From contig JACAAK010000065.1 in assembly GCA_025093985.1 (NCBI GenBank), positions 1-33,674 of the forward strand: a stretch of 33,674 nt of DNA, read 5' to 3'. The position numbers were made by a program, and so were the translations under genes. Below the pieces are notes generated by a model. It saw nothing but the letters and a program-made list of their open reading frames with translations. It was not told where the DNA came from and ran no database searches. Each line of letters opens with the position of its first letter. Position 1 is the first letter of the stretch. Positions 9,099 through 17,210 of this stretch are shown here, piece by piece. The DNA is from Calvatia gigantea. Its lineage: Eukaryota > Basidiomycota > Agaricomycetes > Agaricales > Lycoperdaceae.

Positions 9099-11570
9099 AT
9101 GGGTTTCATTTTCGCCATTCTGTTTTTAATCTTTATCCTCTGGGCTATTTTTTATTTTGAACTCAGTCGCTTGATGGCAACTGCAATCATTATTTTTGCA
9201 TCCCTCTTCGCTGCTATTTTTATCAGTCCGTGGTCATTACTTCTAGGTCTGCCCTTAATTATTCTCAGCCTGGTTGTGGTTATTGATCCATTACGCAAGT
9301 CTTTAATCACTCAACCTGCCTATAAAACTTTAGCCAAAGCCATGCCGAGTATGAGCAGTACCGAGCGTGAAGCATTAGATGCTGGCACCAGTTGGTGGGA
9401 AAAAGAATTATTTATGGGTGCGCCTGACTGGAAAAAATTTGATGGTTATGTCTACCCAACTCTGTCTGCTGAAGAACAATCCTTCTTAGATCATGAAGTT
9501 GAACACCTTTGCGGTTTGCTCAATGAGTGGGAAATTCATCACCACTTAAAAGATCTTCCTGTTGAGGCATGGCAATATATCAAAGAACAAGGCTTTTTAG
9601 GTTTAATTATTCCCAAAGAATACGGCGGTCGTGCGTTTAGCTCCTTGCCCAAAGCCGCATCATGAGCAAAATTTCTTCACGTTCCCTAACCACTGCCGTC
9701 AGTTGTATGGTGCCCAACTCTCTAGGTCCAGGTGAATTGCTTTTACATTATGGAACTGAGGAACAAAAACAACGCTATCTACCAGGACTCGCCAAAGGCG
9801 AAGAAATCCCCTGCTTTGGTTTAACCAGTCCCGAGGCTGGTTCCGACGCAGGTGCAATACCTGATACAGGCATGGTCTGTTATGGCATGTTTGAAGGCCG
9901 AGAAATACTCGGTTTACGTATGAATTTTTCAAAACGCTGGATTACACTGGCGCCTATTGCGACTGTGATTGGTCTCGCTTTTAAACTCTATGACCCTGAT
10001 GGACTATTAGGCGATGCAAGCAAAACTGAATATGGCATCACCTGCGCATTATTACCTGCCAGTCATGACGGTGTCCAAGTCGGTGCGCGACATAATCCTG
10101 GTTCACCCTTTATGAATGGCACGGTCGATGGACAAGATGTTTTTATCCCACTCGATTGGATTATTGGTGGGGTGGAAAATGCAGGTAAAGGTTGGCGCAT
10201 GCTGATGGAATGCTTAGCCGTAGGTCGTGGGATTTCCCTGCCAGCGCTCTCCACTGCTTCAGCTGAAATGGCCTATTTAAGCGTCGGTGCTTTTGCCAAA
10301 GTCCGCCAACAATTTAAAATTTCTGTAGGACATTTTGAAGGCGTGCAAGAAGCCACCAGTGATATTGCCAGCGGTGCCTATATGTTAGAAGCTTTTCGCT
10401 ATATGGTGACTTGTGGTTTAAATGAAGGTGGAAAACCTGCTGTGATGACAGCTATGGCCAAATACTATGCCACCGAAACCATGCGTAAATTGTCAATCAT
10501 GGGATGGATGTCGTTGGCGGACGGGCAGTACAAATGGGGCCGCGCAATTTTTTAGCATTGAATTATCAAGCCATCCCTATTTCGATTACCGTTGAAGGGG
10601 CCAATATTTTAAGCCGTTCTTTAATGATCTTTGGTCAAGGCTCAATGCGCTGTCATCCTTACTTATATGAAGAGCTACAACTCCTTCAAGCAGAAGATAC
10701 AAAGGCAGCATTAACGCCTTTCGACACGCTGCTTTTTAAACATTGGCTTATACCTTTAACCGCACAGCCCGTTCATTCAGTTATGGCATATTCGGTGGCC
10801 CTTCAGATGCTTCCGCACAGATAGATGCTTTCTCACGTCCTTTTTACAAAACCATTAACCGTTTCAGTGCAAACTTCGCCTTAACCGCAGACCTTTGTTT
10901 AGGCTTACTTGCAGGCGATATTAAACGCAAAGAAATGGTTTCAGGGCGTTTGGCTGACATTCATTCCCATCTATTTATCGCGACCGCTATTTTGAAGTTT
11001 TATGAAAAAGGACAACGTAGTGAGGCTGAACAACAACATGCTCAACTGGCTTTAGAAAAAGCATTTGTCCAAATTCAGGATGCATTTGATGGGCTATTCG
11101 CAAACTTTCCTATGCGAGCCGCAGCTTGTGCAGTCAAATTCATCTGTTTCCCTTTTGGTCGTGTTGCCAGCAACCAAGTGATCAGCTACAAAACACAATT
11201 AGGACGTGCGATCATGGAAAATAATCCTTTCCGTGAACAACTAAAGCAGCATGTTTTTTACAATACCGATCCCAATGATGTCTTTGGGCGTATGGAAAAT
11301 GCCTTCCAAGCAGCATTAAAGATTGATCCTCTGTGGACGAAGTTTTAAAAAAGCGGAGTCCAAAGGACAATTTGAAGGCTTAGATTTTGAATCACATATT
11401 CAACATGCACTTGAAACAGGATTCATCAGTCCTGAAGAAGCAGATCAGTTGATTCATTACAATGCTCAACGCTTCGATAGTATGCTCACCGATATTTCGA
11501 TCATGAGCTTGAACAGACACTAGATTTAAAGAATCCCTATCATACAAAAGCTTCCGATATTCAACCATAA
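9099..11570 (+). CDS. fadE: FadE-type acyl-CoA dehydrogenase (several frameshifts)
   Basis: Catalyses the first dehydrogenation of fatty acid beta-oxidation. ATG 9099 has GGGAGG upstream. The N-terminus has two or three hydrophobic helices (residues about 2-65), as in E. coli FadE. The acyl-CoA dehydrogenase core follows, with GFLGLIIPKEYGG and LTSPEAGSDAGAIPD. Then come VVGGRAVQMGPRNF and a C-terminal DUF1974-type region. Breaks lie near 9646 (one T missing in TTGCC), near 10505, near 10735-10745, at 11342-11345 (an extra T) and near 11490-11495. The last frame ends KASDIQP at TAA 11568-11570. Total length is about 823 residues, against about 814 for E. coli FadE. It is flanked by its own promoter and terminator, so it is a single-gene unit. 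Confidence 0.92.
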
Positions 11571-11603
11571 CCCTCTCATCGGTTTTCGAAACTCCTAAAA
11601 GAT

Positions 11604-11630
11604 AAAAGTCCGTTTACGGGCTTTTATTTT
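11604..11630. terminator. Terminator after fadE, usable from both sides
   Basis: The stem AAAAGTCCG (11604-11612) / CGGGCTTTT (11617-11625) has a TTTA loop and one G-T pair. It is followed by ATTTT on the plus strand, and the minus strand also runs into T-rich sequence. An exact TTATCCACA 9-mer follows at 11629-11637. Confidence 0.7.
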
Positions 11631-11667
11631 ATCCACACAATATAAACCAAGACATCAAAGTGAAGTT

Positions 11668-11928
11668 TTAAATCCAATACACGTTTAAACGGTAATAGAA
11701 CTCTTCCACTTCCAAACGGACTTGATATCCCAGTTGGGTCAGTTCTGCTGAAAGATGACGAATATCTTCTAAGGGTAAATGTTTTGGCAATACGGTAAAT
11801 ACCGCAGTATTTCCCTGTTTCGCACTCTCCTCAATTAGTGATGCTAAACGTAATTTATAGATTTCAATATCTAAATACGCTTGGTTGGACATAATTTTTG
11901 CCTGTTCGGCATTAATAAAAGCAGCCAT
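11668..11928 (-). CDS. Small unrecognised protein, 86 residues
   Basis: The frame is open up to 12018. An ATG at 11928 has an excellent Shine-Dalgarno sequence (GGAGG, ending five bases upstream), so I start there: MAAFINAEQAKIMSNQAYLD. The product is soluble and mostly helical in its first half, then TAVFTVLPKHLPLEDIRHL. It ends with an aromatic-rich tail (VEEFYYRLNVYWI). No known motif is visible and I do not recognise the family. It is convergent with fadE, sharing the terminator, and divergent from the iron-linked operon. The upstream open portion encodes a hydrophobic stretch that could imitate a signal peptide, but the start signal argues against using it. Confidence 0.6.
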   Translation of the reverse strand: MAAFINAEQAKIMSNQAYLDIEIYKLRLASLIEESAKQGNTAVFTVLPKHLPLEDIRHLSAELTQLGYQVRLEVEEFYYRLNVYWI

Positions 11929-12147
11929 CTTTTCCTCCAAATTCGCCCAAGTATTGACTATGAAACTAACGCAGATCAAAACAGCGTATAACGTGATTTG
12001 GTAACACTGTGTAGCCATTCCTTAGAGAAATAACAATAAGAATCAAATCGATTTAAAAAGGCAGCGACTACAATCCAAATTTTTCTGTTCACCAAACTCA
12101 CTTACCGTTACAGAAAAAATAAATAAAGTTACCATCTATTTTATTTA

Positions 12148-12184
12148 AATAATAATTGTTATCATTTGCAATATTGTTTACTAA
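12148..12184 (+). promoter_or_regulatory. Fur-box-like operator overlapping a candidate promoter
   Basis: The 19 bases at 12148-12166 (AATAATAATTGTTATCATT) match the GATAATGATAATCATTATC Fur consensus at about 12 positions. A candidate promoter, TTGTTA (12156-12161) with TACTAA (12179-12184) 17 bases on, overlaps it, as expected for repression by Fur with iron. The downstream genes belong to iron-linked families, which supports the call. Confidence 0.6.
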
Positions 12185-12201
12185 TACACCAACTCTCTTC
12201 C

Positions 12202-12552
12202 ATGAATAGCACCACTCAAATTGATGCCTTGGTTCATTCGGAAAAAGTCCGTCCGAAGCCTGCCAAAAAGAAGAAAGTCGACACACCCGTTAGCTACCGT
12301 CTGATGGTGTTGTATCGATTTGCACTTGCCTTGCTTGGAGGTTATCTCCTTGCTGCGCTCTCTGCGTTAACCATTGCTAAAGTCTTTATTGCAAATCCTG
12401 TGAATGCAGCCATGAGCGCCACCCTCATTGCATTTTGTCTTAACTGTGCTGCCTTTATTTGGGTCTTTATGGTTCAAAAAACCTTAAAAGCAACGCTCGG
12501 CATTGCTGTGCCATGTATTGCACTGTATGCCCTACTCAAATTTTTAGGATAG
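12202..12552 (+). CDS. DUF3649 family inner-membrane protein (iron-uptake operon)
   Basis: A 116-residue protein starting MNSTTQIDALVHSEKVRP. A basic, lysine-rich stretch (PKPAKKKKVD) precedes three hydrophobic helices: about residues 38-60 (ALALLGGYLLAALSALTIA), about 68-90 and about 95-114. DUF3649 proteins occur with PepSY-TM and DUF3325 proteins near siderophore receptors, and that arrangement is present here. The molecular role is not established. The frame can be extended upstream to a TTG, but ATG 12202 is preferred. Eight bases separate it from the next gene, so the three genes are probably cotranscribed from the Fur-box promoter. Confidence 0.8.
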   Translation: MNSTTQIDALVHSEKVRPKPAKKKKVDTPVSYRLMVLYRFALALLGGYLLAALSALTIAKVFIANPVNAAMSATLIAFCLNCAAFIWVFMVQKTLKATLGIAVPCIALYALLKFLG

Positions 12553-12560
12553 TTTTTTCA

Positions 12561-14288
12561 ATGCGTGTTGATCAAAAAGCGGAAGGACCGCGCCAATCCA
12601 TGTCATGGTTGCATACATGGGCCAGTCTCATTTTAGGGTGGCTGCTGTATGCAATTTTTGTAACTGGAACCCTGAGTTTTTTCCAAAATGAAATTTCTAC
12701 TTGGATGAAACCCGAAACACATCAATCTATCCCTGCGCAGTCTCAAGTGCAACAGATGCAGGTCGCGCTCAACTATTTACAGAAAAACCACCCAGATGCT
12801 GGCAGTTGGAACATTCAACTGCCCAACTCACGCCAAACCACAACTGAAGTGATTATTCGTGCCGTTGGTGAAGACCCGAAAGCACGTCGTGGTGGAACAC
12901 GCATCACCTTAGACAGTGCGACTGGTGAAGTGATTGAACCACGGGATACGCGTGGTGGTGGATTCCTATATCGTTTCCATTTTGAATTGTACGGTTTACC
13001 CCGCCTGTGGACGCGTTGGTTGGTCGGGATTGCCACCATGTTCATGTTGGTCGCAATTGTTAGCGGCATCATTACCCATAAAAAAATCTTTAAAGATTTC
13101 TTTACCTTTCGCTCTGGCAAAGGTCAGCGCTCATGGCTAGATGCACACAATGCAACCGCTGTTTTTGCACTGCCTTTTCATCTAATGATTACCTTTAGTG
13201 GCTTACTACTGCTCATGTTTATGTTCATGCCTTGGGGAATTAACCAAGCGTATGAAAATCGACAACAGTTTTTACGTGACCAACAGGCCAGCATGATTGA
13301 GCAGCCCCAAAAGGCTGAAGATGTGCAGCGCGAAGATCGAGGTCAACCCGAAGGCGAAAGAGCGGCTCGTGGAGAACGCGGACAGCAACGCGGTGAACAT
13401 GCTCAAGGTCGTGGTGAGGAACGTCCACAACCCGAACTCCGCCCTGCACCACTGACAGACTTAGCGCCAATTATGGCAGCGGTACAACAACAGTGGAAAG
13501 ACAATCCAACTTCTTCAATTAACATTATTTCACCCAATACAGACCAAGCCAAAATTGAGTTGCGTGCCTTGCGTGCTGAAAGCGTCGCGCATCGCAATGT
13601 GTATGCAACCCTCAACTATAATGGGGTCACAGGTCAAGACGAAACGGATAAAAATATACGAATCAAAAATCCATCGATTCCAAGTGGCATCTATAACGTG
13701 GTCACCGTCTTACACGAAGCGCGTGGCCTCGACTTAGCACTGCGTTGGTTATTATTCTGCTCGGGTATTTTAGGCACGCTCATGGTGGCTACAGGTCTGA
13801 TCCTTTGGTGTGTAAAACGTGCACCCCAACAGCAGAAACAAGGCTATAAATCGTTTGGTTTCCGACTGGTTGAAGTCCTAAATATTGCGGCCATTATTGG
13901 TTTGCCTTTGGCCTGCGCGGCATATTTTTATGCCAATCGTTTCATTCCAGCAGATGTAGAAATGCGTCTAAACTGGGAAATTCGTAGCTTCTTTACCGTA
14001 TGGTTACTCACGCTGATTTATGCCATTTTCCGTACCCACCGCCAAGCATGGTTAGACTTACTTTTATTGGCAACACTCGCTTTCGCCCTGCTGCCAGTGG
14101 TCAACTTGATGACAGGCGGTCAGGCTTTGTGGAACAGCATTGCTCAGGGTCAATGGATGATTGCATCGGTTGATTTAGCCATGTGGGTAATGGCAGTGAT
14201 TTTCTATTTCGCTTATGACAAAGTTAAAAAACATCAAGGTTTGCCGAATAAAAAAGTGAAAGCACCTGTTCAGGAGGCCGAAGCATGA
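12561..14288 (+). CDS. PepSY-associated TM protein (PiuB-like iron-regulated membrane protein)
   Basis: An intact protein of about 575 residues from ATG 12561. It begins with a conserved SWLHTWASLILGWLLYAIFV helix, then a periplasmic PepSY-like region. A second helix (about 155-172) is followed by the His-containing WLDAHNATAVFALPFHLMIT segment. Several more helices fill the C-terminal half (six or more in total). Related proteins are thought to act in siderophore-iron release or reduction at the inner membrane. Residues about 248-300 form an Arg/Gln/Glu/Gly-rich low-complexity insertion (e.g. GERGQQRGEHAQGRGEERP) between membrane segments. The stop overlaps the start of the DUF3325 gene. It is one of the few long genes here without a frame break. 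Confidence 0.85.
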   Translation: MRVDQKAEGPRQSMSWLHTWASLILGWLLYAIFVTGTLSFFQNEISTWMKPETHQSIPAQSQVQQMQVALNYLQKNHPDAGSWNIQLPNSRQTTTEVIIRAVGEDPKARRGGTRITLDSATGEVIEPRDTRGGGFLYRFHFELYGLPRLWTRWLVGIATMFMLVAIVSGIITHKKIFKDFFTFRSGKGQRSWLDAHNATAVFALPFHLMITFSGLLLLMFMFMPWGINQAYENRQQFLRDQQASMIEQPQKAEDVQREDRGQPEGERAARGERGQQRGEHAQGRGEERPQPELRPAPLTDLAPIMAAVQQQWKDNPTSSINIISPNTDQAKIELRALRAESVAHRNVYATLNYNGVTGQDETDKNIRIKNPSIPSGIYNVVTVLHEARGLDLALRWLLFCSGILGTLMVATGLILWCVKRAPQQQKQGYKSFGFRLVEVLNIAAIIGLPLACAAYFYANRFIPADVEMRLNWEIRSFFTVWLLTLIYAIFRTHRQAWLDLLLLATLAFALLPVVNLMTGGQALWNSIAQGQWMIASVDLAMWVMAVIFYFAYDKVKKHQGLPNKKVKAPVQEAEA

Positions 14289-14621
14289 TTTGGTTTCTGA
14301 TCATTTGGGCTTTAGCAGCCTTAGGTTTTTTTGCTCTTGCCAGCAGTGTGTCTAAGCACCAAAGCAAATCTTTGCTAAAGAGCTGACACTTCAGCAAACA
14401 CGCTTAGCAACCACTGTGGGTTGGTTACTGTTAATTATTTCTTTGCTCATTTGCTTAACGCAAGGACATTGGAGCACCGAAATCAGTTATTGGGTGGGCG
14501 TAATTACTTTCGCAGCGTTGTTTGTTGGACTTTGCTTGAGTTATTTTGAACAAAAATTAAGAATATCGCTGTTTCAGTTTTACTCTTATTTATATTCAGC
14601 CTAACTTTGCACCTGATCTGA
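14285..14621 (+). CDS. DUF3325 family small membrane protein (two frameshifts)
   Basis: Starts at ATG 14285, overlapping the PepSY gene stop by four bases (ATGA). The first frame gives MIWFLIIWALAALGFFALAS and then breaks at an A run near 14365, where one A is missing. The reading continues as TTVGWLLLIISLLICLTQGH in the next frame and breaks again near 14555 (one A missing). The corrected end is VLLLFIFSLTLHLI with TGA at 14619-14621, about 112 residues. Three to four hydrophobic helices fit DUF3325. It is the third member of the iron-linked cluster and is followed directly by a strong terminator. Its function is unknown beyond this association. Confidence 0.8.
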
Positions 14622-14625
14622 ACCT

Positions 14626-14652
14626 AAAAGCCAATCTTCGGATTGGCTTTTT
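14626..14652 (+). terminator. Terminator of the DUF3649-PepSY-DUF3325 operon
   Basis: A perfect 11-bp stem AAAAGCCAATC / GATTGGCTTTT closes a stable TTCG loop, followed by T residues. Confidence 0.9.
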
Positions 14653-14700
14653 CACTTGAAAGCATTAGGCTATCCACAGTTTAAATCTTTGGTTATTTGT

Positions 14701-15218
14701 ATGCCTAAATCTCCTAAAATTCCTGCTGAATTGGTCAACCTTGCAACAACAGGTAATAGTGACGCTCAATTTGAACTTGCTGAACTGTATATGCAAAGTG
14801 AAAATGAAGATGACATTACGCTTGCAGAAGAATGGGCGCTCAAAGCAGCAGCATTGGGTCATGTAGAAGCCATGTATTGGCTGGGTGAAGGTTATGCTTT
14901 TTATGCCAAAGAACTTCGCGAAGAAGATCCAAGCGAAGCTGAAACCTACTTTGGACATGCACATCACTGGTTAAAACAAGCCGCTGAACTCAAACACCCT
15001 ACTGCAATATTAGAGTTAGCTGGTTTTTACCGTCGGGGCGATGTGGTTGAAAAAGATGTCGCTAAGTCAATTGAACTGGTACAACAAGCAGCGGAACTGG
15101 GTGAAGCTCAAGCCATGCGTGATTTGGCCTTCATTTATGAAATGCATTAGGTATCGATGCAGATGAAGCAAAAGCCAAATACTGGCACGATAAGGCAGAT
15201 GACGCAGAACAAGAATAA
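14701..15218 (+). CDS. Sel1-repeat (tetratricopeptide-like) protein
   Basis: A soluble protein of about 172 residues from ATG 14701 (MPKSPKIPAELVNLATTGNS). Sel1-type repeats are visible as DAQFELAELYMQ, then EEWALKAAALGHVEAMYWLG, KQAAELKHPTAILELAGFY and VQQAAELGEAQAMRDLAFIY. Such repeats make helical scaffolds for protein contacts. The frame ends early at a TAG after YEMH near 15148, but one missing G (ATGCATTAGG for ATGGCATTAGG) restores ALGIDADEAKAKYWHDKA to TAA 15216-15218. No signal peptide is visible. It has its own terminator and no operon partner. The client protein is unknown. Confidence 0.85.
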
Positions 15219-15241
15219 AAAAAAATCCATCCTTTGATGTC

Positions 15242-15276
15242 ATGCCAGTTAGTGAATAAACTGACTGGCATTTTTA
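15242..15276 (+). terminator. Terminator of the Sel1-repeat gene
   Basis: A 12-bp stem with one G-T pair (ATGCCAGTTAGT 15242-15253 / ACTGACTGGCAT 15260-15271) is followed by a T run. Confidence 0.85.
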
Positions 15277-15445
15277 AAATTTCATTCGATACGCCATAAG
15301 GTCATCCGCAACCTGAGCAAGATTAAAAGCAATGCTTTTATTTGCAGCATAAGACGAAGTAGTCGCCTTTAAAATGAATTTTTTTGCAACAAAAGGCGCT
15401 CGACATTCGGAAAGTAAACAGATTTTTCGGATGACAAATGTTTTG

Positions 15446-15469
15446 GTTCTTTTGCCGAAACAAAAGAAC
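15446..15469. repeat. Intergenic inverted repeat, REP-like
   Basis: GTTCTTTTG and CAAAAGAAC form a perfect 9-bp inverted repeat around CCGAAA. It sits in the 15277-15485 gap just past the DUF4424 gene end. The gap also contains AAAAGGCGCTCG-type stretches but no gene. It resembles dispersed intergenic palindromes of Acinetobacter by recollection only. Confidence 0.45.
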
Positions 15470-15485
15470 GCCCAAAAAATTGGAC

Positions 15486-16434
15486 TTAAAACTTACGCAC
15501 AAAAATAATATCTAAATCCTGCTTCGGTACAAAATCCTTTTCTGTTATTTGAAATTGTGTCGAACTGATCTTTTTCACCTGACCATTCCAACAAAATGAA
15601 ACCAACTCATTCGGGTCACGCTCAATGGTCAGTTTTAAAACTTTGAATAGGTTTCGCCCAATTTGCACCCGTTTTTAAGATATAACCTAACGCTTGATAA
15701 GGTTCATATTGCGACTTGGCCTTTTTCAAACCCGCTTGAAGCTTTGATCCATACAATAGGTTTTTTCATCCTCTTCAGGATATAAAGAGACCGAACCACC
15801 GACCAATGGCATGTATTCATGTTGTACATGGGTCAACGCATTGGCCTTAAACTTCTGCTGCCAACTATAAATAATTTGCGATTCCCAATATATTTCACCA
15901 TCCGCTTGATACGGTTTTAAAAGCTGCTGTACCGTTTTGTCCTGACAACGATACAACGCTGATTAAGCGTAGAGTCTTGTTGCAATAACCACGGATACAT
16001 CAAATCTTGATCTGAAAAACCACATTTTTTCAAACCTGCAGTCACATCGACAACTTCGCCATTGGAATTGAAGTCCCCACTTGCCGTTAAAGCGGGTAAA
16101 AATGCACGCACATGCGTTTCTGGCTGAATCTTTTGTGCATTGGCTTGTACTTTAAAGCTTTGAATCAATTGTTCGGTATGCGCAAAATCGCTTTCACGCG
16201 AACTGCCCACACGCGGCAAGGGAAATAAAACAGTTTCCGTAATATCTTGAGCGGTAAGATTTTAAATTGGTAATTCACCCGAATGATGTTTTTACTGATA
16301 AACAAATCTTCACTTTGCATACTGATTTTTGGATTTTTCAGATATTGCACACCGCCCGTTGCCACAAAACCCGTGCTGTCATTCGCACTGATCTGCATAG
16401 AGATGAACACGCATAGTCCGAGGATCTTTTTCAT
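15486..16434 (-). CDS. Secreted DUF4424 family protein (several frameshifts)
   Basis: Starts at 16434 with a signal peptide, MKKILGLCVFISMQISA, likely cleaved before NDSTG. The next segment (TGGVQYLKNPKISMQSEDLF) and IIRVNYQF match the start of DUF4424 proteins, which have an extracytoplasmic domain of unknown function. Reading continues through four frames: signal peptide plus N-terminus; LPRVGSSRESDFAHTEQLIQ to DLMYPWLLQQ; a middle part with SLYPEEDEKTYCMD; and the C-terminal ELVSFCWNGQVKKISSTQFQ ending FVRKF. Breaks lie near 16255, 15955-15960, 15730 and 15645. Total length is about 315 residues. No C-terminal anchor helix is evident. The gene follows the C39-like gene by about 20 bases, so they are probably cotranscribed. 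Confidence 0.7.
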
Positions 16435-16455
16435 TTTAATCTTCTTCTTTAATGT

Positions 16456-16989
16456 TTAATCTTCTGCATGAGTCTCAAAGTTTGCATTATCAATAATGAT
16501 CACCTGACGACAAATACCTTCGGCTTTTCGCTGTTGTTCAAATGCAGATGCAGGCATCGCATCAAAACTGTCAAAGAAAACAGATTTCTTGTTCATCTAT
16601 AGAATAAACCAGTGAATGGTTTCCGACGCCTTCTAAAGTATCGTAATAGACAATGATAAATTTATTTTGCTCAAATGCCTGTTGAATTTGTTGGTAATTG
16701 ATGGCCGCTAAAACTGGCAGCTTTAGTTGCTCAGCTTCTGCATAACTCAATTTTCTTGTGCTTGAAGCTCTGAGTCTTCATCAGTATAAAATTGAACATC
16801 AAAGCCAAATTTCTTTAATCCGACTGCCAAGCCAATGGTTGTCGTTCCGTTTTCTGCATCATAACCACAGACCTCTATCAACTGTTCAATATCCGCATCG
16901 ATATATAAATGTTGGAGTAGCATCCATACCGCATAAATACCGCCATTGGCTTCAAGGTTCATTAAGGATTCAGGGATATTCAAGGCCAT
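16456..16989 (-). CDS. Peptidase C39-like (papain-fold) protein lacking the usual Cys
   Basis: Chosen start is ATG 16989 (MALNIPESLMNLEANGGIYA). The open frame extends to 17100, but no better start signal is seen. The product is about 177 residues after reading through a missing A near 16750 and an extra T near 16580. The N-terminal helix NGGIYAVWMLLQHL, the later VGLKKFGFDVQFY and the C-terminal GNHSLVYSIDEQEICFFDSFD resemble the nucleophile helix, middle and His/Asp part of C39-like peptidases. The position expected to be Cys is Gly16 (codon 16942-16944, GGC); TGC would restore Cys. It precedes the DUF4424 gene. A peptidase role is tentative, and if Gly16 is real the protein is probably not catalytic. 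Confidence 0.5.
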
Positions 16990-17036
16990 AACACAATTCA
17001 AAAAAGATGATTGTGTTGATAATAAACAAAACATCG

Positions 17037-17065
17037 TTGGAACTGAATCAATTTCCAAGTACAAT
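17037..17065 (+). promoter_or_regulatory. Promoter of the ahcY-metF unit
   Basis: TTGGAA (17037-17042) and TACAAT (17060-17065) are spaced 17 bases apart. Transcription would begin at about 17072, exactly where the riboswitch begins, which supports the call. Confidence 0.65.
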
Positions 17066-17074
17066 ACTTCGCTA

Positions 17075-17171
17075 GTCGAGGGATGCTGCGACTTTTTCAC
17101 AGGTACATAAATGTGAAATCGCTAGGCTCGACGATCCGGTTCAAATCCCTTTTGAATCAACAACGGCATCC
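17075..17171 (+). promoter_or_regulatory. S-adenosylhomocysteine (SAH) riboswitch upstream of ahcY
   Basis: The leader has the SAH-riboswitch layout. P1 is GTCGAG (17075-17080) with CTCGAC (17127-17132). GCGA (17088-17091) pairs with TCGC (17119-17122), carrying the hairpin TTTCAC (17095-17100) / GTGAAA (17113-17118). The pseudoknot is GGATGC (17081-17086) with GCATCC (17166-17171). The conserved-looking words GAGGGATGCTGCGA, AGGCTCG and AACGGCATCCGC are present. SAH riboswitches switch on expression when SAH accumulates, so this should raise AhcY, and perhaps MetF, under high SAH. No intrinsic terminator is visible before the start, so control of Shine-Dalgarno access (AGGAG 17200-17204) is more likely. 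Confidence 0.88.
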
Positions 17172-17210
17172 GCGAACTGAATGATCAATTTTTTATATTA
17201 GGAGATCGTG

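Noticed and set aside
11929..12018. N-terminal extension with a signal-peptide-like stretch on the 11668 gene
   Set aside because: ATG 11928 has a near-ideal Shine-Dalgarno sequence, and the extension starts without one.
12166..12201. TTG start for the DUF3649 gene giving a 128-residue protein
   Set aside because: It would begin inside the predicted promoter and Fur box. ATG 12202 is the consistent choice.
13240..13615. Minus-strand open frames within the PepSY gene
   Set aside because: They mirror the GC-rich low-complexity part of the plus-strand gene and have no start signals or family features.
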